Of a stretch of DNA of 64,000 nucleotides, positions 1-9,099 are shown piece by piece; position 1 is the first letter of the stretch; every line of letters begins with the position of its first letter. The notes under the pieces are model-generated. The model was not told where the DNA came from. It did not search any database and saw nothing but the letters and a program-made list of their open reading frames with translations. The stretch is from Bifidobacterium platyrrhinorum (GTDB lineage Bacteria; Actinomycetota; Actinomycetes; Actinomycetales; Bifidobacteriaceae): assembly GCF_010667645.1 (NCBI RefSeq), contig NZ_WHZV01000001.1, positions 451,254 to 515,253 of the forward strand, written 5' to 3'. The position numbers and the translations under genes are program-made.

Positions 1-1
1 C

Positions 2-706
2 GACCATGAGGTCCTCAAGGACGTGAGCTTCGACGTCAGGCGTGGCCAGGTGCTCGTCCTGCTGGGCCCCTCCGGATCCGGCAAGTCCACGCTCATCCGC
101 TGCCTCAACGGCCTGGAGACCATCCAGGGCGGCGAGATCCGCTTCAAGGGCGAACTCGTGCCGAACAACAACGAGAAGGCGTGGCGTCGCCTGCGCAACG
201 AGATCGGCATGGTGTTCCAGAGCTACGACCTGTTCCCGAACCTCACGGTCGCGAAGAACATCGAGCTGGGCCCCACCAAGGTGCAGAAACGCCCCAAGGC
301 CGAGGTCGACGAGCAGATGGACAGGCTCCTCGCGGACGTGCAGCTGTCCGAATACAAGAACGCGTACCCGCGTGAACTGTCCGGAGGCCAGAAGCAGCGC
401 ATCGCCATCGTGCGTGCGCTCGCCATGAACCCCGAGCTCATGCTGTTCGACGAGGTCACCGCCTCGCTCGACCCGGAGATGGTGCGCGAGGTCCTCGAGC
501 TCATGCTGCGCCTGGCCAAACGCCATATGACGATGATCGTCGTCACGCACGAGATGGAGTTCGCCCGCCGTGTGGCGGACACCGTCATGTTCCTCGAGAA
601 CGGCGTGATCCTCGAACGCCAGTCCGGATCCGACTTCTTCGCCCATCCCGGGACCGACCGCGCGAGGAGCTTCCTCGACAGCATGTCGCCGGTCGGCGAC
701 GAGTGA
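2..706 (+). CDS. Polar amino-acid ABC transporter ATP-binding protein (5' end outside window)
   Basis: This is the nucleotide-binding subunit of a GlnQ-type importer; it hydrolyses ATP on the cytoplasmic face to drive uptake of a polar amino acid. The reading frame is open from base 2, so the N-terminus lies outside the window. Visible motifs are Walker A GPSGSGKST, signature LSGGQKQR, Walker B LMLFDE and the switch histidine in VVTHEMEFA. The usual proline after the Walker B Glu is Val (DEVTASLDP), which also occurs in this subfamily. The binding-protein gene follows after about 80 bases; the permease genes must lie upstream. The substrate (glutamine, glutamate or another polar amino acid) cannot be read from the ATPase. 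Confidence 0.93.
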   Translation, partial: DHEVLKDVSFDVRRGQVLVLLGPSGSGKSTLIRCLNGLETIQGGEIRFKGELVPNNNEKAWRRLRNEIGMVFQSYDLFPNLTVAKNIELGPTKVQKRPKAEVDEQMDRLLADVQLSEYKNAYPRELSGGQKQRIAIVRALAMNPELMLFDEVTASLDPEMVREVLELMLRLAKRHMTMIVVTHEMEFARRVADTVMFLENGVILERQSGSDFFAHPGTDRARSFLDSMSPVGDE

Positions 707-789
707 CGCGTCGGGCGCCATACGCACCCGACGGCCCATATGACACGTACAACGACAAGAAACACAACAACAGAGGAGAGGAAACCATC

Positions 790-1644
790 ATGTTCAATCT
801 CAAGAGGATCGCCGCCGGCGTGCTCGCCGCGGCCACGCTGATCTCCGTCGCGGCCTGCGGCAACGGCCCCGATCCGGCGGCCGGCGGTTCGTCCGCCTCC
901 GGCCAGCAGGGCCAGACCGTCGAGCAGATCAAGAAGGCCGGCACCATCCGCATCGCCACGTTCGGCGATCTGCCGCCCTACGGCTACGTGAAGAACGACG
1001 GCACCCGCGCCGGCTACGACGTGGCGCTCGGCAACCAGATCGGCAAGGACCTCGGCGTGAAGGTCGAGTGGGTGCAGGTCAACGCGGACGGCCGCGTGGA
1101 CTCCCTCAAGTCCGACAAGGTCGACCTCGTCCTCGCCAACTTCACCGTCACCGACGAGCGCAAGCAGGTCGTCGACTTCGCCAGCCCGTACATGAAGGTG
1201 TCCATCGGCGTCGTCTCCCCGACGGGTGCGAAGATCACCAGCGCCGACGAGCTCAAGGGCAAGGACCTGGCCGTGACCAAGGGCACCACCGCCGAGACCT
1301 ACTTCACCCAGAACTACCCGGACGTGAACCTGCAGAAGTTCGATTCCAAGACCCAGCAGTTCCAGGCGTTCAAGGACGGCCGTGTCGCCGCCCTCGCCGA
1401 CGACAACACGTACCTGTACGCGTGGGCCAAGGACAACCCGGGCTACACCGTGGGCATCAAGACCCTCGGCGACGAATCCACCATCGCCCCGGCCGTGAAG
1501 AAGGGCAACAAGAGCCTGCTCGACTGGACCAACAAGGAGATCAAGACGCTGACCGCCGACGGCTTCTTCGAGAAGGCGTACGAGAGCGAGCTCGCGCCGA
1601 GCTTCACCTCCGACATCAAGCCGGAGGACGTCATCATCAAGTGA
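790..1644 (+). CDS. Amino-acid ABC transporter substrate-binding lipoprotein
   Basis: This 284-residue extracytoplasmic solute-binding protein (family 3, periplasmic-binding-protein type II) delivers substrate to the permease served by the preceding ATPase. It has a lipoprotein signal peptide with lipobox SVAAC, so Cys23 should be lipidated and the protein held on the outer face of the membrane. A linker rich in Gly, Ser and Gln follows, then the binding fold (GTIRIATFGDLPPYGY, DLVLANFTVTDERK). I chose ATG 790 because it has a strong AGGAGAGG about 8 bases upstream and starts directly at the signal peptide. The gene probably ends the operon, since a GC-rich hairpin follows it. Confidence 0.93.
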   Translation: MFNLKRIAAGVLAAATLISVAACGNGPDPAAGGSSASGQQGQTVEQIKKAGTIRIATFGDLPPYGYVKNDGTRAGYDVALGNQIGKDLGVKVEWVQVNADGRVDSLKSDKVDLVLANFTVTDERKQVVDFASPYMKVSIGVVSPTGAKITSADELKGKDLAVTKGTTAETYFTQNYPDVNLQKFDSKTQQFQAFKDGRVAALADDNTYLYAWAKDNPGYTVGIKTLGDESTIAPAVKKGNKSLLDWTNKEIKTLTADGFFEKAYESELAPSFTSDIKPEDVIIK

Positions 1645-1672
1645 CGCCGAAGGCCTCATGACGGAGGCGGGA

Positions 1673-1714
1673 GAGGCGGGGCGTCTCGGTTCCACGACCG
1701 GGGCGCCCCGCCTC
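1673..1714 (+). terminator. Hairpin terminator after the binding-protein gene
   Basis: Perfect 11-bp arms, GAGGCGGGGCG (1673-1683) and CGCCCCGCCTC (1704-1714), enclose a 20-base loop 28 bases after the stop. There is no clear T-run. Confidence 0.6.
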
Positions 1715-1783
1715 GTCGTATCCTCGCCTCCCCGTCCTCGCCCGGTTCCCGGCATCCGGAGGCGGCGGCGAACAGGGGCGTGG

Positions 1784-1796
1784 CATAATCGTGGGC
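1784..1796 (+). promoter_or_regulatory. -10 box for leaderless dtd
   Basis: CATAAT at 1784-1789 ends 7 bases before ATG 1797 and no ribosome binding site is present. The same spacing recurs before several genes of this window, so transcription probably starts at or next to the start codon. Confidence 0.5.
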
Positions 1797-2282
1797 ATGC
1801 GAATCGTCATCCAGAAAGTCTCCCAGGCAAGCGTCGACGTCGTCAACGAGCTGGGAACCATCGATCCCACGTTCGAGCCGCAGCAGATCAGCCACGGCTA
1901 CATGATCCTCGTCGGCGTGTCCGACGCGGACGGCGACGCCGAGATCGCCTGGCTCGCCCACAAGGTGCTCAATCTGCGCGTCTTCGAGGACGAGCACGGC
2001 AAGATGAACCGTTCCATCCAGGACGTGGACGGCGAGATCCTGTCCATCTCCCAGTTCACGCTCTACGCGGACGTGCACAAGGGCAACCGTCCGAGCTTCA
2101 TCAAGGCCGGCAAGCCGGAGCACGCCGACCTCATGTGGATCAGGTTCAACGAGGCGCTGCGCTCCGGCGGCGTCCCGGTGCGCGAAGGGCGTTTCGGCGC
2201 GCACATGCGCGTCGGGCTCGTCAACGACGGCCCGGTCACCATCGTCATCGACACCGACACGGACATGCCCCATAAAGCGTGA
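1797..2282 (+). CDS. dtd: D-aminoacyl-tRNA deacylase
   Basis: The 161-residue protein hydrolyses D-amino acids (and Gly mischarged on tRNA-Ala) from tRNA, a cytoplasmic proofreading step. Both family signatures are present: SQFTLYA near residue 80 and the Gly-cisPro motif in NDGPVTIVID near the C-terminus. ATG 1797 gives the canonical MRIVIQKVSQASV start; an in-frame GTG lies six bases earlier but adds only two residues and is not needed. The length is slightly above the usual 145-150 because of an insertion after residue 20 (ELGTIDPTFEPQQ). It is a single gene with its own promoter, between an importer and an MFS gene. Confidence 0.95.
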   Translation: MRIVIQKVSQASVDVVNELGTIDPTFEPQQISHGYMILVGVSDADGDAEIAWLAHKVLNLRVFEDEHGKMNRSIQDVDGEILSISQFTLYADVHKGNRPSFIKAGKPEHADLMWIRFNEALRSGGVPVREGRFGAHMRVGLVNDGPVTIVIDTDTDMPHKA

Positions 2283-2454
2283 CAATATCGGTCATCGGCA
2301 TCCCATTATCGTATTTATGCGATTCCGCGCGAGACCGAGGCGATACGATGCGGTATCGGACGGATCGGGACGGACGATGCCGGGCGGACGGCGCATGGCC
2401 ACCGTCCGTCCCGTCCCATGGGAACACGCATACGGGTTCGGGAGGAGAAGCGCG

Positions 2455-3708
2455 ATGACGAAAAACACGATGACGAAGGGCGACGCCGATCGGCGTCGGC
2501 GGGATGCGGGGCGGCGTCGGTACCTGCCGGTCGACGCGGCGCCGGTGAAGGCGGCGGTGCTGTCGGTCTCCATGCTGCTCATGAGCTTCGCCTCCATCAA
2601 CGGCGCGCTTCCCGCCATGCGTGACGACCTCGGCGTCTCCACCCAGTACAGCGAACTCATGAGCACGGTGCCCAGCGTCGTGGTCGTCGTGTTCATCTTC
2701 CTCGCCGGAGGGATGTCCCGGCGATTCGGCTGCAAACGCGTCATCACCGCGGGCATGCTGATCCTGGGCGCGGCGGGGATCGTCCCCGTGTTCGCCGCGT
2801 CCTTCCCGTTGATCTTCGCCAGCCGACTCCTGTTCGGCGTGGGCATGGGCCTGTTCAACGGACTGGTGGTCGACCAGATCGGCATCCTCTACCACGGCGA
2901 CGCCCGCGCGTCCATGCTGGGTCTGCGCGCCTCGGCCGAACAGGTCGGGCAGGCGTTGTTCACGTTGCTTGCCGGCGTGCTGCTGGCCTGGGGCTGGCAT
3001 ATCAGCTTCGCGATCTACGCGCTCGCGTTCCCCGTGGCGGCGGTGTTCTGGCTCATCGTGCCCGACGACCTCTCGATGCGCGGCGGTGCGGGGGCCGCCG
3101 GCGGCGAGGCGGGGGAGGCGTCGTCCCGCGTCGCGGGCAAGGCCCGTCTCGACCCGATCGTCTACCTGTTCATGCTGTTCTCCATCGCGACCCTCGTCAA
3201 CTACAGTTCCGTCGGCGTGCGGTTCCCCAGCATCGCGGTGGGTCTCAACGGCGAGGGCTACAACCCCAGCTTCCTGCTCTCCCTCATGCCCGTATGCGGC
3301 ATCGCGGCGGGCATCGCCTTCGGCTGGCTCAACCGTCGTCTGGGCAAGGGGGTGTTCCTGCTCGGCATCGTCGTCTGGCTGGTCGTCGACCTGCTGCTCA
3401 CGTTCGGCGCCGCATCCTTCCCGGCGGTCGTCGTCGCCATGCTGCTCAACAGCGTCCCGCTGCCGCTGTGTCTGCCGTATCTGCTCAACACGCTCGCCGA
3501 AACGGTCGACCCGCGGGTGGGCGTGCTCGCCACATCGCTCATGTTCGCGTCGATGAACCTCGGCAATTTCCTCGGCCCTGTCGTGATGAACCTCATCGCC
3601 TCGGTGTCGCGCTCCGACTCGCTGACCATCCCGTTCCCCGTATACGCCGTCGTCTTCGCCGCCATCCTCGTCGCTATCATGGTGCATGACGCGCGCGTCC
3701 GGCCGTAG
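2455..3708 (+). CDS. MFS transporter
   Basis: This 417-residue protein of the major facilitator superfamily has about 12 hydrophobic segments. After a basic N-terminal tail (RRRRDAGRRR) the first membrane segment begins near residue 32, and the loop 2-3 motif is degenerate (GGMSRRFGCKR). A hydrophilic Gly/Ala-rich loop splits the two halves. ATG 2455 was chosen because GGAGGAG lies 7 bases upstream; an open frame to 2317 lacks such a site. The 172-base upstream gap contains a small inverted repeat (CGATAC, 2341-2346, with GTATCG, 2353-2358) that could be an operator. The substrate is unknown; nothing nearby identifies it. Confidence 0.85.
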   Translation: MTKNTMTKGDADRRRRDAGRRRYLPVDAAPVKAAVLSVSMLLMSFASINGALPAMRDDLGVSTQYSELMSTVPSVVVVVFIFLAGGMSRRFGCKRVITAGMLILGAAGIVPVFAASFPLIFASRLLFGVGMGLFNGLVVDQIGILYHGDARASMLGLRASAEQVGQALFTLLAGVLLAWGWHISFAIYALAFPVAAVFWLIVPDDLSMRGGAGAAGGEAGEASSRVAGKARLDPIVYLFMLFSIATLVNYSSVGVRFPSIAVGLNGEGYNPSFLLSLMPVCGIAAGIAFGWLNRRLGKGVFLLGIVVWLVVDLLLTFGAASFPAVVVAMLLNSVPLPLCLPYLLNTLAETVDPRVGVLATSLMFASMNLGNFLGPVVMNLIASVSRSDSLTIPFPVYAVVFAAILVAIMVHDARVRP

Positions 3709-3758
3709 CCGCCGGGACGTGGAGACGCGTCCGACATAGACACAAGGGGGAAACGCCT

Positions 3759-4076
3759 ATGGCATCGGCCATCGACCTGACGAACGTGGACCTGACGGGC
3801 ATCGACCTGTCCGTGATCGACCGCATCGCCCTGTGGTACGGGAATCTCCCGTCCGAGGTGCGCACCTGCCTGACCGTCGCGATCGGCGCGGCCATCGCCT
3901 ACGTGGTGTTCAGGATCGTCGCGGGGATCATCAAGGGCGTTCTCGTTTCGGTCATCGCGGCCGTGCTCGCCTTCCTGCTGACCACGGTCCCCGGCAACAT
4001 GCTGCTGTCGCAGGCGTACGATCGCGTCGAGCAGCAGGTCTCCACCAGCCTCCGGCAAACGGGGGCGGGGCAGTGA
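3759..4076 (+). CDS. Small membrane protein of unknown function
   Basis: I do not recognise this 105-residue protein. It has an acidic N-terminus with the repeated phrase VDLTGIDLS, two adjacent hydrophobic stretches (about residues 38-55 and 58-78) separated by a lysine, and a polar C-terminal tail that could form an amphipathic helix. This suggests a hairpin-type inner-membrane protein. AGGGGGAAA lies just upstream of ATG 3759. It sits between an MFS gene and a HAD hydrolase gene on the same strand (58 bases to the HAD start) and may be cotranscribed with the latter. Confidence 0.6.
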   Translation: MASAIDLTNVDLTGIDLSVIDRIALWYGNLPSEVRTCLTVAIGAAIAYVVFRIVAGIIKGVLVSVIAAVLAFLLTTVPGNMLLSQAYDRVEQQVSTSLRQTGAGQ

Positions 4077-4134
4077 ACGCGGGACGACGGCCCGCGCACG
4101 TCCACGGCGGCGGGCGATCGCGAAGGGCGGCGGC

Positions 4135-4818
4135 ATGAGGGTGTTCGACTTCGACGGGACCATCTACGACGGGGAAAGCCTGTTCGACCTGTACCTGTTC
4201 AGCGCCCGTTACGACATGAAAGTGTTCCGCCATCTCGCACCCGTCCTGCGCTACGCCGTCAAATACAAGCTCGGCAAGGCCACGCTCGAGCAGATGGAAC
4301 GAGGCGTCGGCAAGGTCGCCAGGGGATACCTGCGCGACCTCGCCTCCTCGAAGGGCGTCGACGGGCTGCGTGTGCGATCGCTGGACGGCGCCGCGCGGGC
4401 CGGTCTGGGCGACGACGTGCTCGTCGCCGACGCCTCGGTGATCGGCGCGGACGACCTGACCGGCGGATTGCGCTCATTGGTCAGCGCCTTCTGGGACCAC
4501 AACATGCGCAAGATCAAACCATGGTATGAGCCGCGTCCCGACGATGTGATCCTCACCGCCTCGTTCGACGTGACCGTGGGGGAGGCGTGCCGTCGGCTCG
4601 GCGTCGAACGCCTCATCGCCTCCACCATCGACCCGGAGACCCTGCAGGTCACCTATCTCAATTTCAACACGAACAAGCCGAAGCGGCTGCGCCAGGTGCT
4701 GGGCTCCGACGCGACGATCGACGAATTCTACACGGACAGCGAGTTCGACCGCCCTATGCTCGACATGGCCCGTAAGGGGTTCATGGTCAAGGGCGACGTC
4801 GTCACACGAGTCAAATAG
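4135..4818 (+). CDS. HAD-superfamily hydrolase (SerB-like subclass IB)
   Basis: This 227-residue haloacid-dehalogenase-fold phosphohydrolase opens directly with motif I, FDFDGTIYDG, whose first Asp is the nucleophile. Motif II Ser/Thr is probably in ILTASFD, the motif III Lys is in NTNKPKRL and the motif IV acid is in FYTDSEFDRP. The insertion between motifs I and II is helical and resembles the subclass that includes phosphoserine phosphatase and CicA-like proteins. The physiological substrate is not deducible. A hairpin directly after the stop probably ends the transcript. Confidence 0.8.
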   Translation: MRVFDFDGTIYDGESLFDLYLFSARYDMKVFRHLAPVLRYAVKYKLGKATLEQMERGVGKVARGYLRDLASSKGVDGLRVRSLDGAARAGLGDDVLVADASVIGADDLTGGLRSLVSAFWDHNMRKIKPWYEPRPDDVILTASFDVTVGEACRRLGVERLIASTIDPETLQVTYLNFNTNKPKRLRQVLGSDATIDEFYTDSEFDRPMLDMARKGFMVKGDVVTRVK

Positions 4819-4839
4819 GGGCGTGGCCGGCCCCACGCC
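4819..4839 (+). terminator. Short hairpin after the HAD gene
   Basis: GGCGTGG and CCACGCC arms (4820-4826, 4832-4838) with a 5-base loop lie immediately after the TAG stop. Confidence 0.5.
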
Positions 4840-4994
4840 GGCGTGTCGCCGATTTGCGCCTCGAGCGCTTGAGGGTCGTACGGTGGGAACCGTTACGTGA
4901 TGCCGCGCGGCTCATCCGGTCCGCGACCGCGACGGGGGCGGCCCGTCGGGAACGGGATCCGGTGCCGCACAAACCGTACAAGAAGGAGAACGAC

Positions 4995-6038
4995 ATGAAC
5001 GAGACGATGAAGGCCGCGATCTTCGTGAAGCCCGGCGAGATGGCCGTGCGGGAGGTTCCGAAGGCCCATCTCGAACGGGACACGGACGCCTTGGTGCGCG
5101 TGGTGCGCGCCTGCGTGTGCGGATCCGATCTGTGGTATTTCCGCGGGCTTTCCCCGCATCCCGAAAACAGCCAGATCGGACACGAGTCGATCGGCGTGGT
5201 CGAACAGGTGGGCGATGCCGTCACGACCGTCGCGCCCGGCGACTTCGTCGTGCTGCCGTTCCCGTACAGCTGCGGCAAGTGCCCGGTGTGCGAGGCCGGT
5301 TTCGAGTCCGTGTGCCCGCACGGCGGCTACTTCGGCGCCAGCCAGGCCGAGTATGTACGCGTGCCCGAGGCCGACGGCACGTGCGTGAAGGTCCCCGGTT
5401 CCCCGGAGGACTACGACGACGGGACGCTCGCCTCGCTGCTCACCATCGCCGACGTGATGTCCACCGGCTACCATGCCGCCGTCTCCGCCGAGGTCAGGCC
5501 CGGCGACACGGCCGTCGTCATGGGCGACGGCGCCGTCGGCCTGTGCGGCGTCCTCTCCGCGAGGATGCTCGGCGCGAAACGCATCATCGCGATGAGCCGC
5601 CACGAGGACCGAGCCGCGCTCGCCCGCGAATTCGGGGCCACCGACGTCGTCGCCGAACGCGATCAGGCCGCCGTCGACAAGGTGCTCTCGATGACCGGCG
5701 GTTACGGCGCGGACGCGGTGCTCGAATGCGTTGGCTCCAAGCAGTCGTTCGACACCGCCGTCGGCCTCGCGCGCCGCGGCGCCGTCATCGGCCGCGTCGG
5801 CCTCCCGCACGACGTCGAAATCAGCGCCGAAGGCACGTTCTACGGCAACATCGGCATCAAGGGCGGCCCCGCGCCCGTGCGCCACTACGACCTCCAATCC
5901 GGATTGCTTGACGCGGTCGTGAACCACGAGATCGATCCCGGCCGCGTGTTCACCGGCGTCTACGACCTCGACCACATCCAGGAGGCGTACGAGGCGATGG
6001 ACCGGCGCGAGGTCATCAAGTCCCTCATCCGCTTCTGA
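4995..6038 (+). CDS. Zinc-dependent alcohol dehydrogenase (MDR superfamily)
   Basis: The 347-residue enzyme is a zinc-type medium-chain dehydrogenase/reductase, oxidising an alcohol or reducing an aldehyde with NAD(P). Catalytic-zinc ligands are Cys42 (VCGSD) and His63 with Glu64 (GHESIG). The structural-zinc lobe has four cysteines (Cys93, 96, 99, 107). The nucleotide fold shows VVMGDGAVGLCG near residue 177. ATG 4995 follows AAGGAGAA; the frame is open further upstream but without a ribosome binding site. It stands alone, with 176 bases of non-coding sequence before it. The substrate is not determinable; the pattern fits threonine/glutathione-type members more than fermentative ethanol dehydrogenase. 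Confidence 0.9.
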   Translation: MNETMKAAIFVKPGEMAVREVPKAHLERDTDALVRVVRACVCGSDLWYFRGLSPHPENSQIGHESIGVVEQVGDAVTTVAPGDFVVLPFPYSCGKCPVCEAGFESVCPHGGYFGASQAEYVRVPEADGTCVKVPGSPEDYDDGTLASLLTIADVMSTGYHAAVSAEVRPGDTAVVMGDGAVGLCGVLSARMLGAKRIIAMSRHEDRAALAREFGATDVVAERDQAAVDKVLSMTGGYGADAVLECVGSKQSFDTAVGLARRGAVIGRVGLPHDVEISAEGTFYGNIGIKGGPAPVRHYDLQSGLLDAVVNHEIDPGRVFTGVYDLDHIQEAYEAMDRREVIKSLIRF

Positions 6039-6146
6039 CGTTCCGGTCGGGGCCGCCGTGACCGGTCCTTCCGCCCCGTCCCTCCACGCGGCATGCGCCT
6101 ACAATGGCCGCAGGAACGACGAACGGCACGGAAGGAGCGGATCACG

Positions 6147-8669
6147 ATGATGGGAGGGCCGACGGCGATCGAGGTGCGCGGGGCCCGCGTGCACAACCTC
6201 AAGGACGTGGACGTCGACATACCGTTGGGCGGGCTGACGGGAATCGCCGGCGTCTCCGGATCGGGCAAAAGCTCGCTCGCCCTGGGCGTGCTCTACGCGG
6301 AAGGCTCGCGCCGCTACCTGGAGGCCCTGTCCACGTATACGCGCCGTCGTCTTACGCAGGCGACGCGCGCGCAGGTCGACGACGTGCGCCACGTGCCCGC
6401 CGCGCTCGCCCTCCGCCAGCGGCCCGCCGTGCCCGGGGTGCGTTCCACGTTCGGTACGATGAGCGAACTGCTCAACAGCCTGCGTCTCCTGTTCTCCCGT
6501 TGCGGCGCGCACGTGTGCCCGCATTGCGGCGCACGTCAGGATCCCACACTCGACGTGGCCGCCGAACTGCCCATCCGCTGCGCTACGTGCGGCGAGACGT
6601 TCTTCGGACCCGGCGCCGAATCCCTCGCCTTCAACTCGGCCGGCGCATGCCCCACCTGCTCCGGCATCGGCGTCATGCGCGAAGTGAACCTCGCCTCGCT
6701 CGTGCCCGACGAGTCGAAGACCATCGACGAAGGCGCCGTCGCCCCATGGGGATCGCTCATGTGGGACCTGATGAAGGACGTATGCCGGGCGATGGGTGTG
6801 CGCACCGACGTGCCGTTCCGCGAACTCACCGACAAGGAACGCGACATCGTATACCACGGGCCCGCCGTCAAGAAGCACATCCTCTACCGGTCGAAGAAAA
6901 GCGACGACTTCGCCGAACTCGACTTCACCTACTACAACGCCGTGTACACGGTCGAGAACGCGCTCGCCAAGGCCAAGGACGAGAAGGGGCTGAAACGCGT
7001 CGCGCGGTTCCTCGAGGAGAAGCCGTGCCGGGACTGCGGCGGCACACGCCTGAGCGAGGCGGCGCGTGCGCCGCGCGTGCGCGGGCTGGACCTCGCCCAG
7101 GCGAGCGCCATGACCCTGGACGAGGCGGTCGCGTGGGTGCGCGGCGTGCCCGCCACGTTGCCCGGGGCGATGCGCCCGATGGCGACGAACATCGCCGAAT
7201 CGTTCCTCGACGTGGCGAAACGTCTGCTGGAACTCGGACTCGGCTATCTTTCGCTCGACCGCGCAGGCGCGACGTTGTCCACGGGCGAACGGCAGCGCGT
7301 CCAACTGGCACGCGCCGTGCGCAACCGGACGACCGGCGTGCTGTACGTGCTCGACGAGCCGTCCATCGGCCTGCACCCGGCGAACGTGGACGGGCTCATC
7401 GGCGTGATGCGCGACCTCGTGGCGGACGGCAACACCGTGGTCGTCGTCGACCACGACGTACGCGTGCTCAAGGCGTGCGACCATCTCATCGAAATGGGGC
7501 CGGTCGCGGGCGCGGACGGCGGGAATGTGATCGCGCAGGGCACGGTCGCCGACGTGACGGCCATGGGGGATCGGGGTAGCCGCATCGCGCCGTTCCTCGC
7601 CGAGACCGGTCCGGAGCGGGTGCGTGCGCGCGTCGATGCGTCGCGTATGTTCGACGCCGGGGCGATCCACATGGAGACCGGGCCGCTGCACACGGTGAAG
7701 CCTTTGGTCGTGGACGTGCCGTGCGGCCGCCTCACCGTGGTGACCGGTGTGTCCGGATCGGGCAAGACGACGATGGTATTGGAGTCGTTGATCCCCGCGT
7801 TGCGGGCGAACGCCGCCCGTGCGGATGACGCCGGCACCGGCGGTGCCGCGATGCCCGCGCACGTGCGTTCGGTCAAGGCGGACGGCATCCGGCGCGCGAA
7901 CCTCATCGACGCGACGCCGATCGGCGCGAACGTGCGCTCCACCGTCGCCACGTACGCGGGGATCCACGACGACCTGCGCCGCGCGTTCGCCCGCACCGAC
8001 GAGGCGAAACAGGGCGGCTGGAAGGCCGGCGACTTCTCCTACAACACGGGACGGCTGCGCTGCCCCACCTGCGACGGCACCGGGTCGATCTCGCTCGACG
8101 TGCAGTTCCTGCCCGACGTGAGCATCGACTGCCCCGACTGCCGTGGTTCGCGCTACGCGCCCGCCGCCGGCGGAATCCACCGCGTCGGCAAGGACGGCCG
8201 TACGCTCACCCTGCCGCGGTTGATGGCGATGAGCGTCGACGAGGCGCTGGAGGCGACCGGCGACATGCGCAAGGTGCATGCGCGGTTGGAGACGCTGCAT
8301 GATCTGGGACTCGGCTATCTCACGCTGGGGGAGCCGACGCCCGCCCTGTCCGGAGGCGAGGCGCAGCGGTTGAAGCTCGCCGGCGAGATGGGGCGCGCCC
8401 AATCGGACGCCGTATTCGTGTTCGACGAGCCGACCATCGGCCTGCACCCATTGGACGTGCGCGTGCTGCTCGACGTGTTCGACCGGCTCGTGCGGGGTGG
8501 GGCTACCGTCGTCGTCATCGAACACGATCTCGACATGATCGCCAACGCCGACTGGATCATCGATATGGGGCCGGGCGGAGGCGCCGCCGGCGGCCGCATC
8601 GTCGCCGCCGGCACGCCGGCCGAGGTCGCCGCGAACCCGCGGAGCGTGACGGGCCGTTACCTGCGGTAG
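6147..8669 (+). CDS. UvrA-like ABC excision protein paralogue
   Basis: This 840-residue protein carries two ABC ATPase halves of the UvrA type. The first has Walker A GVSGSGKSS (residues 35-43), a zinc lobe with CPHC at 124-127 and CATC at 145-148, signature LSTGERQR and Walker B LYVLDEPSIGLHP. The second has GVSGSGKTT, a four-cysteine lobe (CPTC...CPDC), LSGGEAQR and FVFDEPTIGLHP. Housekeeping UvrA is about 950-1000 residues, so this is the shorter paralogue class (UvrA2 and DrrC relatives), linked to DNA-binding drug tolerance rather than core repair. GAAGGAG lies 9 bases before ATG 6147; a second ATG follows directly. A stunted MerR gene comes next. Confidence 0.85.
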   Translation: MMGGPTAIEVRGARVHNLKDVDVDIPLGGLTGIAGVSGSGKSSLALGVLYAEGSRRYLEALSTYTRRRLTQATRAQVDDVRHVPAALALRQRPAVPGVRSTFGTMSELLNSLRLLFSRCGAHVCPHCGARQDPTLDVAAELPIRCATCGETFFGPGAESLAFNSAGACPTCSGIGVMREVNLASLVPDESKTIDEGAVAPWGSLMWDLMKDVCRAMGVRTDVPFRELTDKERDIVYHGPAVKKHILYRSKKSDDFAELDFTYYNAVYTVENALAKAKDEKGLKRVARFLEEKPCRDCGGTRLSEAARAPRVRGLDLAQASAMTLDEAVAWVRGVPATLPGAMRPMATNIAESFLDVAKRLLELGLGYLSLDRAGATLSTGERQRVQLARAVRNRTTGVLYVLDEPSIGLHPANVDGLIGVMRDLVADGNTVVVVDHDVRVLKACDHLIEMGPVAGADGGNVIAQGTVADVTAMGDRGSRIAPFLAETGPERVRARVDASRMFDAGAIHMETGPLHTVKPLVVDVPCGRLTVVTGVSGSGKTTMVLESLIPALRANAARADDAGTGGAAMPAHVRSVKADGIRRANLIDATPIGANVRSTVATYAGIHDDLRRAFARTDEAKQGGWKAGDFSYNTGRLRCPTCDGTGSISLDVQFLPDVSIDCPDCRGSRYAPAAGGIHRVGKDGRTLTLPRLMAMSVDEALEATGDMRKVHARLETLHDLGLGYLTLGEPTPALSGGEAQRLKLAGEMGRAQSDAVFVFDEPTIGLHPLDVRVLLDVFDRLVRGGATVVVIEHDLDMIANADWIIDMGPGGGAAGGRIVAAGTPAEVAANPRSVTGRYLR

Positions 8670-8783
8670 GGAGGATTCGCGGATGGGCGTGGCCTCCGGC
8701 CATGCGCTCCCGGCATGCCCGGGCATCCGTTGCGGGCATTGGATATCACGCGGCTCGGGCGGTTCAATGGTCCCGATGCGTCG

Positions 8784-8811
8784 GCTTCGGGAATCCGAAG
8801 CATCCGGATTC
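8784..8811. promoter_or_regulatory. Overlapping inverted repeats before the merR-like gene
   Basis: Two mutually exclusive palindromes share a central arm: GCTTCGG-GAAT-CCGAAGC (8784-8801) and GAATCCG-N7-CGGATTC (8791-8811). They lie 25 bases before ATG 8836 and could be an operator or alternative RNA hairpins. Confidence 0.4.
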
Positions 8812-8835
8812 ACGAGGCACGGAGAATAGGAGATC

Positions 8836-9060
8836 ATGAGCCCGAACACCACCTGGCATACGATCCGCGAGGCGTCGCTCGCCTCCGGACTGCCGGAATC
8901 CGCATTGCGCTACTACGAGCAGATCGGCATCATCCCGCCGATCGCCCGCGACCCGTCCGGACGCCGCGTCTATTCGGACGACGACGCGCAGGCGCTGCTC
9001 GACGAGCACCGCGACGTCATCGCGCAGGTCAAGCGCCTGCAGGCACAGGCCGGCCGGTAG
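8836..9060 (+). CDS. Shortened MerR-family regulator
   Basis: The 74-residue product has a complete MerR winged-helix head: TIREASLASGLPESALRYYE, then IGIIPPIARDPSGRRVYSDDD. Immediately afterwards comes a run, ALLDEHRDVIAQVKRLQAQ, that resembles the distal dimerisation helix (LLEEHR...). The roughly 40-50 residues normally between the wing and that helix are missing, so the protein looks internally deleted in frame. AGGAGATC precedes ATG 8836. It could still bind DNA as a dimer without sensing an effector, or be a relic. Its neighbour is the UvrA-like gene; the pair may once have formed a drug-response unit. Confidence 0.7.
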   Translation: MSPNTTWHTIREASLASGLPESALRYYEQIGIIPPIARDPSGRRVYSDDDAQALLDEHRDVIAQVKRLQAQAGR

Positions 9061-9099
9061 GATGCCGGACGTCGTCGCGGCGGACCCGCTTGCCGTCTC

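Noticed and set aside
6099..8852. A 917-codon open frame antisense to the UvrA-like gene
   Set aside because: The composition is typical of a shadow frame and it has no motifs, while the plus-strand gene has all ABC motifs.
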